From the NCBI GenBank assembly GCA_965202845.1, contig OZ241856.1, positions 372,001 to 436,000 of the forward strand: a stretch of DNA of 64,000 nucleotides, written 5' to 3'. The notes beneath the pieces are model-generated. The model saw only the letters and a program-made list of their open reading frames with translations. It made no database searches and was not told where the DNA came from. Below are positions 11,139 to 20,391 of the stretch, in pieces; position 1 is the first letter of the stretch, and each line of letters starts with the position of its first letter. The position numbers and the translations under genes are program-made. The stretch comes from CBDATA01 sp965202845 (GTDB lineage: Bacteria > Acidobacteriota > Vicinamibacteria > Marinacidobacterales > Marinacidobacteraceae).

Positions 11139-12386
11139 TCAGAGGGCTACGTTTGTAGTGCCTAGCCAGAAATGTCGGCTATTGACCGTCAAGGATTTAT
11201 CGCTCAAAACTGTCGAAGTCAAGATGGTCCCGAAGGCGCCGTAGTCGCCCGATCCCTCCTTGCGCTGCATCTCCCAGCGGGTGATGCCGGAGTCGCTCGG
11301 GTCGTTCCATGCAAGGAGAACTTGCCCGTTGCCCGGGGTGGCGGTGAAGCCGGCGGGCTGGTCCGGCCGGTTGGCGGGCAGCACGGTGAAGGTGGTGGTG
11401 GTCCGCCCCGTCTGACGGGCCAGGCCGTTGAGGCCGTTCCATTGCCAGGTGATGCTGTGGACGCCCGGCCCCACCGTGGCGCAGGGATCGAAGTTGACGT
11501 TGCCGGTTCCGACGACCTGGTTGCGGATGACGGCGGGCGCCTCCGTGATCTCCACGCCGTGGACGGTGTTCTTCAGTTCCGACCGCTCCGCCACGGCGGT
11601 TTGGCCCGGGCGTTTCTCCAGGTAGGTGACGCCGTTATGGATGACCGACAGCAGGTTGTAGCACACCGTTACGGTTCCGCCGGGCTCGACGCGCACCGTC
11701 TTGCTGGGGTCGGATATGAGCGTGGGCGCGGCGGTTCCCCCCGCCGTGGCGAGCGCCCGGTTGGACTCGATGAACTGGTTGCCGTTCGCGTCCACGATCC
11801 GAATCCGGAAGGCGTGGCGCACCCCGATTTCGAAGCCTGATGAGATGTTGACGGAGCGTGTGCTGGCGACGGGCGAAGTTGGGCCAAAATCGCCGTAAGT
11901 GGCGCTGCCTTGCGGGTGCGGGAAGTACTTGATTTGCCATTTGCCGCCGGTGGGGAACGGACCGGAATAGCTCCACGAGACTTCCATGCCGCCGTCCGGG
12001 TTGCCTCGCACCCTCAGCACGGGGTCGGCGTACGGCGTGGCGGAGACGGCGTTGCTCTTGGCGGTCAATCCATGGCTTTGTCTAAGAACGACTTCAAAGG
12101 TGTATGTGACGCCGACCGTGAGACCCGTCACCTGGTGACTCCTGGCGTTCGAGCCGCCGGGAATGGTGATCCAATTTCCGCCGTCAATCCGATACTGCCA
12201 TGACTGTCCTGCTCCAACGCCGAAGTCGGGACTCCAACTGAGCGTCACAAAATTCCCTCTGCCTGGCGTGACGGTGAGGGTGGTTGTGAGCGCCTGCGCC
12301 TTTGTCGCGCCCAGCGCGAGAAGAACGACGGCGGCGAGCGGCGCCGGGGTCAGCCGGCGAGCGAACCTCCGGAGCAGGCGGCCCAC
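11139..12386 (-). pseudogene. Autotransporter adhesin, 5' part (signal peptide and first FN3 domains), truncated by IS
   Basis: The frame starts at GTG 12386 with a basic stretch, then a hydrophobic core and an AQA cleavage-type site: a Sec signal peptide of about 30 residues. At least two FN3-like modules and a conserved Cys-containing linker follow. True adhesin sequence ends at 11223; the remaining codons to the stop at 11139 are read from the IS. A leaderless GTG at 12535 behind a TAGGAT box could serve as the real start if the C tract at 12416-12434 (minus strand) had one more or two fewer bases. That would add about 50 residues ahead of the signal peptide, as in the extended signal peptides of some autotransporters. 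Confidence 0.8.
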
Positions 12387-12415
12387 CGCTTCAGTCCCGC
12401 GCCTCGACGAATTTC

Positions 12416-12434
12416 GGGGGGGGGGGGGGGGGGG
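12416..12434 (-). repeat. Homopolymer tract, 19 C on the coding strand, upstream of the adhesin
   Basis: A run of 19 G on the plus strand (19 C in the adhesin's sense). The reading frame from GTG 12535 passes through it as a Pro run and, at 19 bases, leaves the adhesin frame and stops at 12350. At 20 or 17 bases the same frame continues into the adhesin. Tracts of this length slip readily, so this is a candidate phase-variation switch. The exact count is also prone to sequencing error. Confidence 0.7.
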
Positions 12435-12544
12435 TAGAGTTGTCGCGCCCGCTCAAGGGAATTTCGCAGCCATCTGCCGACATGTCGTGATGCGCTCCCC
12501 CCCAATTCGGGGAAAAAGGTTTTCGGGCCGCCCACCCGGCGCAG

Positions 12545-12550
12545 ATCCTA
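12545..12550 (-). promoter_or_regulatory. TAGGAT -10 box upstream of GTG 12535
   Basis: On the minus strand TAGGAT is followed 9 bp later by GTG at 12535, the same geometry as other leaderless starts in the window. It lies about 20 bp from the IS1380-like left end. Confidence 0.4.
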
Positions 12551-12568
12551 CCAGAAAACGGCGGCGGA

Positions 12569-12598
12569 CCTAGATCGGCGAGCCCTAGATCGGCGAGC
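12569..12598 (+). repeat. Tandem duplication of the 15-bp IS1380-like left inverted repeat
   Basis: CCTAGATCGGCGAGC occurs twice head-to-tail (12569-12583 and 12584-12598). The inner copy pairs with CCAAATCGGCGAGC read inward from 14490. Confidence 0.85.
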
Positions 12599-12631
12599 AA
12601 AAAGGGGTTGTACCCGGCTGGACCATTGACG

Positions 12632-12637
12632 TACAAT
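12632..12637 (+). promoter_or_regulatory. TACAAT -10 box of the IS1380-like transposase
   Basis: TTGTAC (12608-12613), an 18-bp spacer, then TACAAT ending 5 bp before the ATG at 12643. Transcription would begin at or just inside the start codon. Confidence 0.55.
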
Positions 12638-12642
12638 GGGTT

Positions 12643-14277
12643 ATGCAGAAAAAACGCCCCAAGAGGCATCACCAGCCGGGTGAAGTCATATTCCCACGTT
12701 TCCGCTCTCCGATCAAGCTCGAGGTCGCGCCCGACGGTCCGGCCTTCACCGCGCGCGGCGGCATCGTGTTGCTGCTCGAACTGCTGGCGCGGGGGCGCAT
12801 CCTCGTCGGCCTCGGGCACACGAAAGGCGGCCCGTCGCAAGGTTGGACCGACGGACAGATGATCCTGGCGGTGATGTCCTTGAACGTCGCCGGCCTCGAC
12901 CGGGCGGCCGACATCAACCAACTGGAGGCCGACCGGGGACTGCGCCAGCTGGTGCGGCGTTTCGAGCCGCAGCTGTTCGGGATGCCGCGGCGAGTGCTCC
13001 GCGCCCGCTTCCGGGGCGGGCGGGATCGCTGCTTTCCTTCGGCGCGCTCGATCCGGGACTGGCTGGATCGCTTCCATGTGGAGGGGGCGCACGATGGGGA
13101 GCGGGAGCGGGGAACCGCCTATCTCGCGCCCCACACCGAGCGCCACGAACTGTTCCGGAAGGTGAACCGGCGTCTGATGAACTTCGGACCTTGGAAGAAG
13201 ATCCCGAAGGCGTTGACGCTGGACTTGGACGCCACGATCATCGCTTCGGGGAAGCGGGAGTGCTGGCCCACCTACCGGGCGGCGACGGGCGAGGTTCCGG
13301 GAGAGCGGGGCTACCAGCCGCTGATCGCGTTCTGCCGCGAGCTCGGGATGACGCCGTGGCTGGAGTTCCGCGACGGGAACGTTCCGGCTTCGCTGGACAA
13401 CGCGCGCGCCCTGGACGAGACGCTGGCGCAGTTGCCCGCCGTGGTGGAGCGGGTCACGCTTCGAACCGATGGGGCGGGCCACCAGGAGGCTGTGATCCGG
13501 GCGTGCAACAATCCGGCGCGGCGCAGCGAAAGGACGCGGCGTTTCAGGGTCGTGGGGTTGATCGCCGGCGCCACCCTTTCCAAGGCGCTTCTGGAGGAAG
13601 TGAAGCGACTTCCCGAGGATGCTTGGAGCCCGGTAGCGTCGGGAATCGAGCCGGCGTCGGGTGATGAAGCAGGCGACCTGGAATGCGCCGAGTTGCCCTT
13701 CGTCTCGAACATGGACGCCCGTTCGAGGCCGGAGGACGTGATCCGTTATGTGGCGACTCGGCGCCCGATTCCCTGGAATCTGGGCTTTGGGGAAAGCGAA
13801 CGCCCGGCGGCGGACGGCAAGCCGTCTTACCGTTTCCGCGCCTACCTGACCAACTTCCCGGCGCCGGACGCGCTGCCGCTGGAGCGGGCGAACGGGCTTG
13901 AGGTCATGGAGGCCGGTGAGGTGGTTCGGGCGGCGCATGAACGCTGTGGTCGGGGGGAGCAGGTTCACTCGGCGCTCAAGTCGGACCTTGCGGGCGGGAT
14001 GATGCCGTCGGGTCGGTTCGGGGCGAATGCGGCCTGGCTTTGGCTGGCGGCGTTGACGATGAATGTGATGGCGCTGGCGTGCCGCACAGCCTATGGCCCC
14101 GAATGGCTCTGGGCGCGAATGAAGCGGTTGCGCGCGGTGTGGCTCCATCTGGCGGCTCGCTTGGTGCGGCATGGTCGCCGGTTCAAGCTGGTGTTCGACG
14201 CGGACGGGGCGCGGCTGTTGGCGGCGTTCCAGCGCTTGAAACGCGCCACGTCGCCCCCGACGCCCGTCCCCGGCTGA
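12643..14277 (+). CDS. IS1380-family transposase
   Basis: A full-length 544-aa DDE transposase. Motifs include the first catalytic Asp in LDLDATII (about residue 192), followed by the Arg/Tyr-rich stretch up to ERGYQPL. The second Asp is in TLRTDGAGH (about 286), and the C-terminal acidic block is near RGEQVHSALKSDL. The frame is intact. It lies between inverted repeats at 12584 and 14490 and just upstream of the adhesin on the opposite strand, so its insertion may have replaced part of the adhesin's upstream region. Confidence 0.9.
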   Translation: MQKKRPKRHHQPGEVIFPRFRSPIKLEVAPDGPAFTARGGIVLLLELLARGRILVGLGHTKGGPSQGWTDGQMILAVMSLNVAGLDRAADINQLEADRGLRQLVRRFEPQLFGMPRRVLRARFRGGRDRCFPSARSIRDWLDRFHVEGAHDGERERGTAYLAPHTERHELFRKVNRRLMNFGPWKKIPKALTLDLDATIIASGKRECWPTYRAATGEVPGERGYQPLIAFCRELGMTPWLEFRDGNVPASLDNARALDETLAQLPAVVERVTLRTDGAGHQEAVIRACNNPARRSERTRRFRVVGLIAGATLSKALLEEVKRLPEDAWSPVASGIEPASGDEAGDLECAELPFVSNMDARSRPEDVIRYVATRRPIPWNLGFGESERPAADGKPSYRFRAYLTNFPAPDALPLERANGLEVMEAGEVVRAAHERCGRGEQVHSALKSDLAGGMMPSGRFGANAAWLWLAALTMNVMALACRTAYGPEWLWARMKRLRAVWLHLAARLVRHGRRFKLVFDADGARLLAAFQRLKRATSPPTPVPG

Positions 14278-14591
14278 CCCGGGGCTTCGGCAGGACGTTT
14301 CCCCCGGTTTTTGAGGGGAAGGTGCGCCCGCAGGTCACAAAACCCGTCCAACCAGCGCCCAATTGCGGCAGATCCGCCTCCCGACCCGCCTCAAAAGGCG
14401 GTTCTTGGCGCCCGCGGAGGCCGGAAACGGCCGGCTCGCCCTCCCGAAAGACGATTTTCAGTCCGAAAAAAGATTAGCTCGCCGATTTGGGGGCGGATTC
14501 CGCTGTTGCGGGATCGCCCGGAGTTCCCTACAATGGAGGGTCGTCAGGCTGGGCCTTTGCGGGCGCGGCCGGGCGGGCCGCCGACTCCACC
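14278..14591. other. Gap between IS1380-like transposase and DUF1592 operon
   Basis: Up to 14490 this is the non-coding right end of the IS. From 14491 it is the promoter region of the following operon. A forward frame exists from 14487 into the DUF1592 gene, but a signal peptide starts only at 14592. No other gene is seen. Confidence 0.7.
14506..14534 (+). promoter_or_regulatory. Sigma70-type promoter of the DUF1592 operon
   Basis: TTGCGG (14506-14511), a 17-bp spacer, then TACAAT (14529-14534). It lies 57 bp upstream of the ATG at 14592 and just outside the IS right inverted repeat. Confidence 0.55.
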
Positions 14592-17048
14592 ATGCCGACT
14601 CTCCTTTGGACCCTTGCGGTAGTCGCGTCGGCCCTCGCGCCGCCTGCCGTCGCCGCCGAACATCCGACGCTCGCCGAAGCGGCCTCCTGGAGCCCGTCCG
14701 CCGGAACCGCCGACGAGCAGAATCAGACGCTCCGGCGGTACTGCATGACCTGCCACAACGACCGGATGCGCACCGGCAACCTGTCGCTCGCCGGATTCGA
14801 CGTCGCCTCCCCGGCCGAGCGTCCCGACCTCGCCGAAAAGGTGATCCGCAAGCTCCGGCTGGGGATGATGCCGCCGCCGGGCGCCCGGCGGCCGGAGGAG
14901 CCGGTGCTGACGGCCATCGCGGACCGCCTCGAGACGCGGATGGACCAGGCGGCCGTCGAGCGGCCGAATCCCGGCCGGCGCTCCTTCCAGCGCCTGAACC
15001 GCGCCGAGTACAGCGCCGCGGTCCGCGACCTGCTCGCGCTGCCGGTGGACGGCGCCGACTACCTGCCGCAGGACACCATCAGCGCCAGCTTCGACAACAT
15101 CGCCGACGTCCAGCTGCTCTCGGCGACCCTGATGGACGCCTACCTCCGCGCCGCCAGCGCCATCAGCCGGCTGGCGGTGGGGGATCCGCGCGCCGCCGCC
15201 GCCGAGACCGGCTACCACGTCTCGCGGTGGGCCTCCCAGCTGGACCGGGTGGAGGGCGCCCCCCACGGCACCCGCGGCGGCGTCTCGGTCGAGCACATCT
15301 TCCCGGCGGACGGGGAGTACCGGTTCCGCGTCGCCTTCCACCACGAGACCACCGGAGCGATCGTGGGTTCGGGGTCCGGCTCGATCCACACCTTCGAACA
15401 GCCCGAGCAGGTCGAAATCTCCATCGACGGCGAGCGGGTAGCGCTGCTCGACGTGGGTCGCTGGATGCACGTCTCCGATCCGGACGGGGTGAACCTCCGC
15501 ACCGGGCCGATCTTCGTGCGGGGCGGGCCGCGCCGCCTGACCGCCGCGTTCCTCCGCCGGTTCGAGGGGCCGGTGCTGGACCTGATCTCGCCGCACAAGT
15601 GGTCGCTCGCCAGCACCGCGACCTCGCGCACCTACGGCATCCACAGCCTTCCGCACCTCCGGGACCTCTTCGTCACCGGCCCCTTCGACGCCACCGGAAT
15701 TTCCGGCACCCCGAGCCGGCGCCGCATCTTCACCTGCCGGCCGCTGGCGCCCGGCGAGGCGCGTCCCTGCGCGGCTTCGATCATCGAGCGGCTCGGCCGC
15801 CTCGCCTACCGTCGCGCGCTCGACGACGAGAGCCGCAGCAAGCTCCTCGCCCTCTACGACCAGGGCTTTGCGGCGGCGGGCTTCGAGGAGGGGGTCCGGA
15901 TGGCGATCCAGGGGATGCTGGCCAGCCCGAATTTCGTCTTTCGCATCGAGGCGCCGCTGGATCCCCGGGAAGCGGAATTCGGCTACCGGATCGCCGACAC
16001 CGACCTCGCCTCCCGGCTCTCCTTCTTTCTCTGGGGGACCATCCCCGACGAGGAGCTGCTGGACGTCGCCGAATCGGGACGGCTTTCCGATCCGGAAGTC
16101 CTCGACGCCCAGGCGCTCCGGATGGTGCGCGACCCGCGCTCGGCGGCACTGGCCGGACGGTTCGCCTCCCAGTGGCTCCGCCTTCAGGATCTCGACAAGA
16201 TCAATCCCAACGTCCGCCTCTACCCGGATTTCCACCAGCAGCTCAAGGCCGCGATGGCGAAGGAGACCGAGCTCTTTTTCAGTCACCTGGTGGCCGAGGA
16301 CCGGAGCCTCTTCGACCTGTTTCGCGCCGACTACACCTTCGTCAACGAGCGGCTCTCCGACCACTACGGGTTCCGGGGGGTGGTGGGGCCGGAACACCGG
16401 AAGGTGCGCTACCCGGACGAGAGCCGCCGGGGCATCTTCGGTCACGGCAGCATGCTGACGCTCACCTCCCACCCCTACCGGACGTCGGCGGTGCTTCGCG
16501 GGAAGTGGATCATGGAAGTCCTTCTTGGCAGTCCTCCGCCCCCGCCCCCGCCGGATGTGCCGGACCTCGATGTGGTGGCCGCCGAGGAGCCGGGGCGTGT
16601 GCTCACCGCCCGGGAGCAACTCGAAATCCACCGGGACAACCCGGCGTGTCGCTCCTGCCACCGGATGATGGACCCCATCGGCCTCGCCCTCGAGCACTTC
16701 GACGTCACCGGGCGCGCCCGGATCAAGGATCAGGGACAGATGGTGGACGCTTCGGGGGAGTTCTACGACGGAACGCCGATCCGGGACGCCGCCGATCTCC
16801 GGGAAGCGCTGCTGAAGCGCCCGGAGCCGCTGCTGCGCACCTTCACCGAGAACCTGATGGCCTACGCGCTGGGCCGCCGGGTGGAGTATTTCGACCAGCC
16901 GCGCATCCGCGCCATCGTGCGCGAAGCCGCGGAATCCGACTACCGGATGTCGGCGTTTTTCCTCGGAGTGGCGAGGAGCCCGGCGTTCCAGATGAAGGGC
17001 GGCTCCGCCCCGTCGACGGCTGCCGGTGACGCGGCGGCCGAACACTGA
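14592..17048 (+). CDS. DUF1592 family c-type cytochrome (first paralogue)
   Basis: A secreted 818-aa protein. Signal peptide at residues 1-22 (cleavage after AVAA), then CMTCH at 51-55 and a second haem c motif CRSCH at 686-690. Domain order matches the family architecture: cytochrome-type PSCyt/DUF1587 (FQRLNRAEYSAAVRDL), DUF1595 (LGRLAYRRAL), DUF1592 (DLASRLSFFLWGTIPDEELL), DUF1588 (GHGSMLTLTSHPYRTS plus the CRSCH region) and C-terminal DUF1585 (LMAYALGRR). Biochemical role is unknown; these proteins are paired with DUF1552 proteins in many Planctomycetes, Acidobacteria and Myxococcota. ATG 14592 is chosen because it begins the signal peptide. First gene of the operon. Confidence 0.9.
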   Translation: MPTLLWTLAVVASALAPPAVAAEHPTLAEAASWSPSAGTADEQNQTLRRYCMTCHNDRMRTGNLSLAGFDVASPAERPDLAEKVIRKLRLGMMPPPGARRPEEPVLTAIADRLETRMDQAAVERPNPGRRSFQRLNRAEYSAAVRDLLALPVDGADYLPQDTISASFDNIADVQLLSATLMDAYLRAASAISRLAVGDPRAAAAETGYHVSRWASQLDRVEGAPHGTRGGVSVEHIFPADGEYRFRVAFHHETTGAIVGSGSGSIHTFEQPEQVEISIDGERVALLDVGRWMHVSDPDGVNLRTGPIFVRGGPRRLTAAFLRRFEGPVLDLISPHKWSLASTATSRTYGIHSLPHLRDLFVTGPFDATGISGTPSRRRIFTCRPLAPGEARPCAASIIERLGRLAYRRALDDESRSKLLALYDQGFAAAGFEEGVRMAIQGMLASPNFVFRIEAPLDPREAEFGYRIADTDLASRLSFFLWGTIPDEELLDVAESGRLSDPEVLDAQALRMVRDPRSAALAGRFASQWLRLQDLDKINPNVRLYPDFHQQLKAAMAKETELFFSHLVAEDRSLFDLFRADYTFVNERLSDHYGFRGVVGPEHRKVRYPDESRRGIFGHGSMLTLTSHPYRTSAVLRGKWIMEVLLGSPPPPPPPDVPDLDVVAAEEPGRVLTAREQLEIHRDNPACRSCHRMMDPIGLALEHFDVTGRARIKDQGQMVDASGEFYDGTPIRDAADLREALLKRPEPLLRTFTENLMAYALGRRVEYFDQPRIRAIVREAAESDYRMSAFFLGVARSPAFQMKGGSAPSTAAGDAAAEH

Positions 17049-17063
17049 AGAGAGGGAGACCCC

Positions 17064-18455
17064 ATGCACTACCTGACTGGCAAGAAACTTCCGCGTCGCA
17101 GCTTCCTTCGGGGGGCGGGGGCGACGGTTGCGGTTCCCTTCCTCGACGCGATGAGCCCGGCGAGCGTGCTGGGGCGGACGACTGCGGACCGGGAGGCGGA
17201 CCCGACGCGGCTGGTGGCGATCGAGATCGTCCACGGGGCGGCGGGCAGCAACAAGTACGGCCGGGAGCAGAACCTGTGGTCGCCGGAGAAGGAGGGGCGG
17301 GACTTCGACCTGTCGAAGGGGGCGCTCGCGCCGCTGGAGCCGGTGCGGGACTTCGTCACGATCGTGAGCGACACGGACGTGGAGCCGGCGGAGGCGCGGA
17401 CGGCGCGGGAGATCGGCGGGGATCACTTCCGCTCGAGCGCGGCGTTCTTGACGCAGTCGTACCCGAAGCAGACCGAGAGTTCGGATGTGTACGCGGGGAC
17501 GTCGATGGATCAGCTGTACGCGCAGCGTTTCGGTCGGAACACGCCGATTCCTTCGATGCAGCTGTGCATCGAGACGGTGGATCAGGCGGGTGGGTGCGCG
17601 TATGGGTACGCCTGCGTGTACACGGACACGATCAGCTGGGCGTCGCCGACCGAGCCGTTGCCGATGACCCGGGATCCGCGGATTGTGTTCGACCAGCTGT
17701 TCGGGGCGGGGGGGACGCCGGAGGGTCGGGTGGCGCGTCAGCGGGCGCGTCAGAGCGTGCTGGACTTCATCGGCGCGGAGGTTTCGGACCTGCTGCGGCG
17801 TCTGGATCCGGAGGATGTGCGTCGGATGGATCGGTACATGACGGACATCCGGGAGATGGAGCGTCGGATCGAGCGGATCGTGGAGCGGAATGTGAGCGGT
17901 GAGCTTCGTGAGCTTCCGGACGCTCCGGCGGGGGTTCCGGATTCGTTCGACGAGCACGTGAAGATCATGTTCGACCTGCAGGCGCTTGCGTTCCAGTCGG
18001 ACATGACGCGGGTGTTCAGCTTCAAGCTGGGTCGGGATGCGTCGAGCCGGGTGTACCCGGAGAGCGGTGAGGCGACGGCGTTCCATCCGGCTTCGCACCA
18101 CGGGAACGACGAGGAGCGGGTGGAGGTTCTGGGTCGGATCAACCGGTACCACGTGAGTCTGGTTCCGTACTTCATGGAGAAGTTGCGGAGCATCGAGGAG
18201 GCGGGTGCGACGTTGCTGGACAAGACGATGTTGCTGTACGGGTCTCCGATGGGGGATCCGAACATCCACAACCACAAGCGGGTTCCGTTCTTCGTTGCGG
18301 GAGGCGCGAACGGGGCGCTGGATCACAACCTGCATCTGCGTGCGGCGCCGGGGACTCCCCTGGCGAACGTGATGCTGACGCTGTTGCGGAAGCTGGGGAT
18401 GGAGGACCTGGAGAGCTTCGGGAACAGCACCGGCGGGTTCTCCCTCTCCGCCTGA
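17064..18455 (+). CDS. DUF1552 family protein with Tat signal
   Basis: A 463-aa protein beginning with a twin-arginine signal (RRSFLRGAGATVAVPFLDA). It is therefore probably exported folded to the periplasm. It covers the whole DUF1552 family; no catalytic residues are established. It starts 15 bp after the DUF1592 stop behind a GAGGGAGA ribosome-binding site. Its fixed pairing with DUF1592 cytochromes suggests the two work together on a periplasmic substrate. Codon use from about 17,600 shifts towards third-position G/T (GTG, CGG, GGT) compared with neighbours. Confidence 0.9.
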   Translation: MHYLTGKKLPRRSFLRGAGATVAVPFLDAMSPASVLGRTTADREADPTRLVAIEIVHGAAGSNKYGREQNLWSPEKEGRDFDLSKGALAPLEPVRDFVTIVSDTDVEPAEARTAREIGGDHFRSSAAFLTQSYPKQTESSDVYAGTSMDQLYAQRFGRNTPIPSMQLCIETVDQAGGCAYGYACVYTDTISWASPTEPLPMTRDPRIVFDQLFGAGGTPEGRVARQRARQSVLDFIGAEVSDLLRRLDPEDVRRMDRYMTDIREMERRIERIVERNVSGELRELPDAPAGVPDSFDEHVKIMFDLQALAFQSDMTRVFSFKLGRDASSRVYPESGEATAFHPASHHGNDEERVEVLGRINRYHVSLVPYFMEKLRSIEEAGATLLDKTMLLYGSPMGDPNIHNHKRVPFFVAGGANGALDHNLHLRAAPGTPLANVMLTLLRKLGMEDLESFGNSTGGFSLSA

Positions 18456-18469
18456 TACCGGAGGAACAC

Positions 18470-20389
18470 ATGACGATGACGAAGAAGAAGAAAACGTGGA
18501 CGCTCTTGCTGCTGACGGCCCTTGCGGTCGTCGCCCAGGCGAGCCAGCCCTCCCCGGTGCTGGACGCCGCGATGCGCTCCGATTTGACTGCGCTCAAGGA
18601 GCATCTGCGTTCGGGGGGCGATGCGAACGCGGCGCAGGGCGACGGGTTCACCGCGCTCCACTGGGCGGCGAAGCTGGGGAACGAGGAGATGGCGCGGGTG
18701 CTGCTGGCGGCGGGCGCGGACGCGCGGGCGACGACCCGGATCGGGAACCACATGCCGCTGCACGTGGCGGCGGCGGCCGGTCAGGCGGGGGTGGCGGCGG
18801 CGCTGCTCGCCGGCGGGGCGCCGGTATCGGCGGCGACCGCCACCGGAGCCGAGCCGATCCACTACGCGGCGGCTTCGGGGATCGGCGCCGCGGTGCGCGT
18901 CCTGGCGGCGGCCGGCGCGGATGTGGACGCGGTCGAACCCCAGTGGGGGCAGACGCCCTTGATGTTCGCCGCCGCCGGGGGGCGAACCGGGTCGGTGACC
19001 GCGCTGCTCGAGGCGGGCGCGGACCCCTCGATCACCGCGAGGGTGCTCGACGTGGCGTCGCGCGGCGAGGCGGACCGGGAGGCGCGCCGGGCGCGGCAGC
19101 AGCGGATTGCGGCGGAGCGGGGCGGCGCCGCGAACGTCATCTTCGATCCGCGCGAGCGGGAGCGTCGTCGTCGCGAAGCGGCGGCGAAGGCAGCCGCCGA
19201 AAAGGCCGAGCGCGAGAAGGGACGCACCACCGCCGACGAGGAGGAAGCGGAAAAGGAGGAGCACGCGAGGGCGCACGGACATCCCGAGGACGAACTGAAG
19301 AAGCTGGAGGAGGAGGAGAAGGCGAAGGAGGACGAGGACGCCAAACGGAAGGCGGAGCGCGAGGCGCGCGCCCGGGAGCCGCAGTTCCTCGGTTACGCCG
19401 AGCTGGTCGGGACGCACGGCGGCCTCACCCCGCTGCTGCTGGCGGCCCGGGATGGCCACCGGGACGCGGCGCTCGCCCTGATGGACGGCGGCGCCGACGT
19501 CAACCAGCGCGCCGAGGGGCACCGCACCACCCCGCTGATGATGGCGTCGCTGAACGGGCACTACGACGTCGGCATGGACCTGCTGCGCCGGGGCGCCGAC
19601 CCGAACCTGAAGAACATCTCCGGCGGCGCGCCGCTGTACGCCGCGATCAACGCCCGCTGGATTTCCCAGCCCTTCCATCCGCAGCCGGCCGACCATCTGC
19701 GGCAGAGCGCTTCGCACCTCGAGTTCATGGAGGCGCTGCTCGATGCGGGCGCCGACGTGAACGCCCGGCTGTACCGCAAGCAGTGGTACAGCACCTACAA
19801 CACCGATCAGCTGGGCGTGGACCGGGCGGGCGCCACTCCGTTCTGGCGCGCCGCCTACGCGCTCGACATCCCGGCGATGAAGCTGCTGGTGAAGCACGGG
19901 GCCGATCCCGACATTCCGACGATCAAGGTGGCGCAGCGGCGCTACCGGGGCTCCATTCTCGAGGATGAATACGACGGGAAGGATCCCTCCGGGCTGCCGC
20001 CGGCGCCGTTCGGCGGCCCGGCGGTGTATCCGATCCACGCGGCGGCGGGCGTCGGCTACGGCCTGGGGCTGGCCGCCAACTCGCACCGCCACGCCCCCGA
20101 CGCCTGGCTTCCGGCGGTCCGATACCTGGTGGAGGAGCTCGGCGCCGATGTGAACGCCCGCGATCACGACGGGTACAGCGTGATCCACCACGCGGCCTCG
20201 CGCGGCGACAACGAGATGATCGAGTACCTCATCGCCAGGGGCGCGGACCCGCTGGTCATCGCCCGCACGGGGCAGACGACCATTGACCTGGCGAACGGCC
20301 CGGTCCAGCGGATCAGCCCGTTCCCGGAGACGATCGCGCTCCTGGAGAGCTACGGCGCGAAGAACAACAACCGCTGCGTCGGCTGCTGA
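18470..20389 (+). CDS. Exported ankyrin-repeat protein with charged insert
   Basis: A 639-aa protein with a Lys-rich signal peptide (residues 1-24). Residues ~25-185 carry N-terminal ankyrin repeats (GFTALHWAAKLGNEEMARVL is typical). A highly charged Glu/Lys/Arg helix runs from about 190 to 300, then come further ankyrin repeats to the C-terminus, with longer unusual linkers. It begins behind a clear GGAGGAA ribosome-binding site 14 bp after the DUF1552 stop, and its stop is 2 bp from the next ATG. It is therefore co-transcribed and may act as a periplasmic scaffold for the flanking DUF1592 proteins. That role is inference. Confidence 0.85.
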   Translation: MTMTKKKKTWTLLLLTALAVVAQASQPSPVLDAAMRSDLTALKEHLRSGGDANAAQGDGFTALHWAAKLGNEEMARVLLAAGADARATTRIGNHMPLHVAAAAGQAGVAAALLAGGAPVSAATATGAEPIHYAAASGIGAAVRVLAAAGADVDAVEPQWGQTPLMFAAAGGRTGSVTALLEAGADPSITARVLDVASRGEADREARRARQQRIAAERGGAANVIFDPRERERRRREAAAKAAAEKAEREKGRTTADEEEAEKEEHARAHGHPEDELKKLEEEEKAKEDEDAKRKAEREARAREPQFLGYAELVGTHGGLTPLLLAARDGHRDAALALMDGGADVNQRAEGHRTTPLMMASLNGHYDVGMDLLRRGADPNLKNISGGAPLYAAINARWISQPFHPQPADHLRQSASHLEFMEALLDAGADVNARLYRKQWYSTYNTDQLGVDRAGATPFWRAAYALDIPAMKLLVKHGADPDIPTIKVAQRRYRGSILEDEYDGKDPSGLPPAPFGGPAVYPIHAAAGVGYGLGLAANSHRHAPDAWLPAVRYLVEELGADVNARDHDGYSVIHHAASRGDNEMIEYLIARGADPLVIARTGQTTIDLANGPVQRISPFPETIALLESYGAKNNNRCVGC

Positions 20390-20391
20390 AC

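Larger units (their letters stand above)
9305..11222 (+). mobile_element. IS1634-family insertion sequence, 1,918 bp
   Basis: Ends are defined by the inner edges of the 296-bp direct repeats. The two termini show imperfect inverted similarity: TTTGACAGTTGAGC near the left end and TTCGACAGTTTTGAGC reading inward from the right. It carries a single transposase gene on the plus strand, opposite to the interrupted adhesin. IS1634 and IS1549 of this family are known to create long, variable direct repeats on insertion, which fits the flanks. A 9-bp direct repeat GTGCCTAGC also lies on either side of the transposase gene inside the element. Confidence 0.85.
12584..14490 (+). mobile_element. IS1380-family insertion sequence, about 1.9 kb
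   Basis: Bounded by imperfect terminal inverted repeats sharing ATCGGCGAGC (left 12584-12598, right 14477-14490). It encodes one transposase. A left boundary at 12569 is possible because the left repeat is doubled. No short target duplication was recognised. Confidence 0.75.

Noticed and set aside
12391..14172. 593-codon minus-strand frame opposite the IS1380-like transposase
   Set aside because: Arg/Pro/His-rich with no recognisable domain; a GC-rich shadow of the transposase gene.
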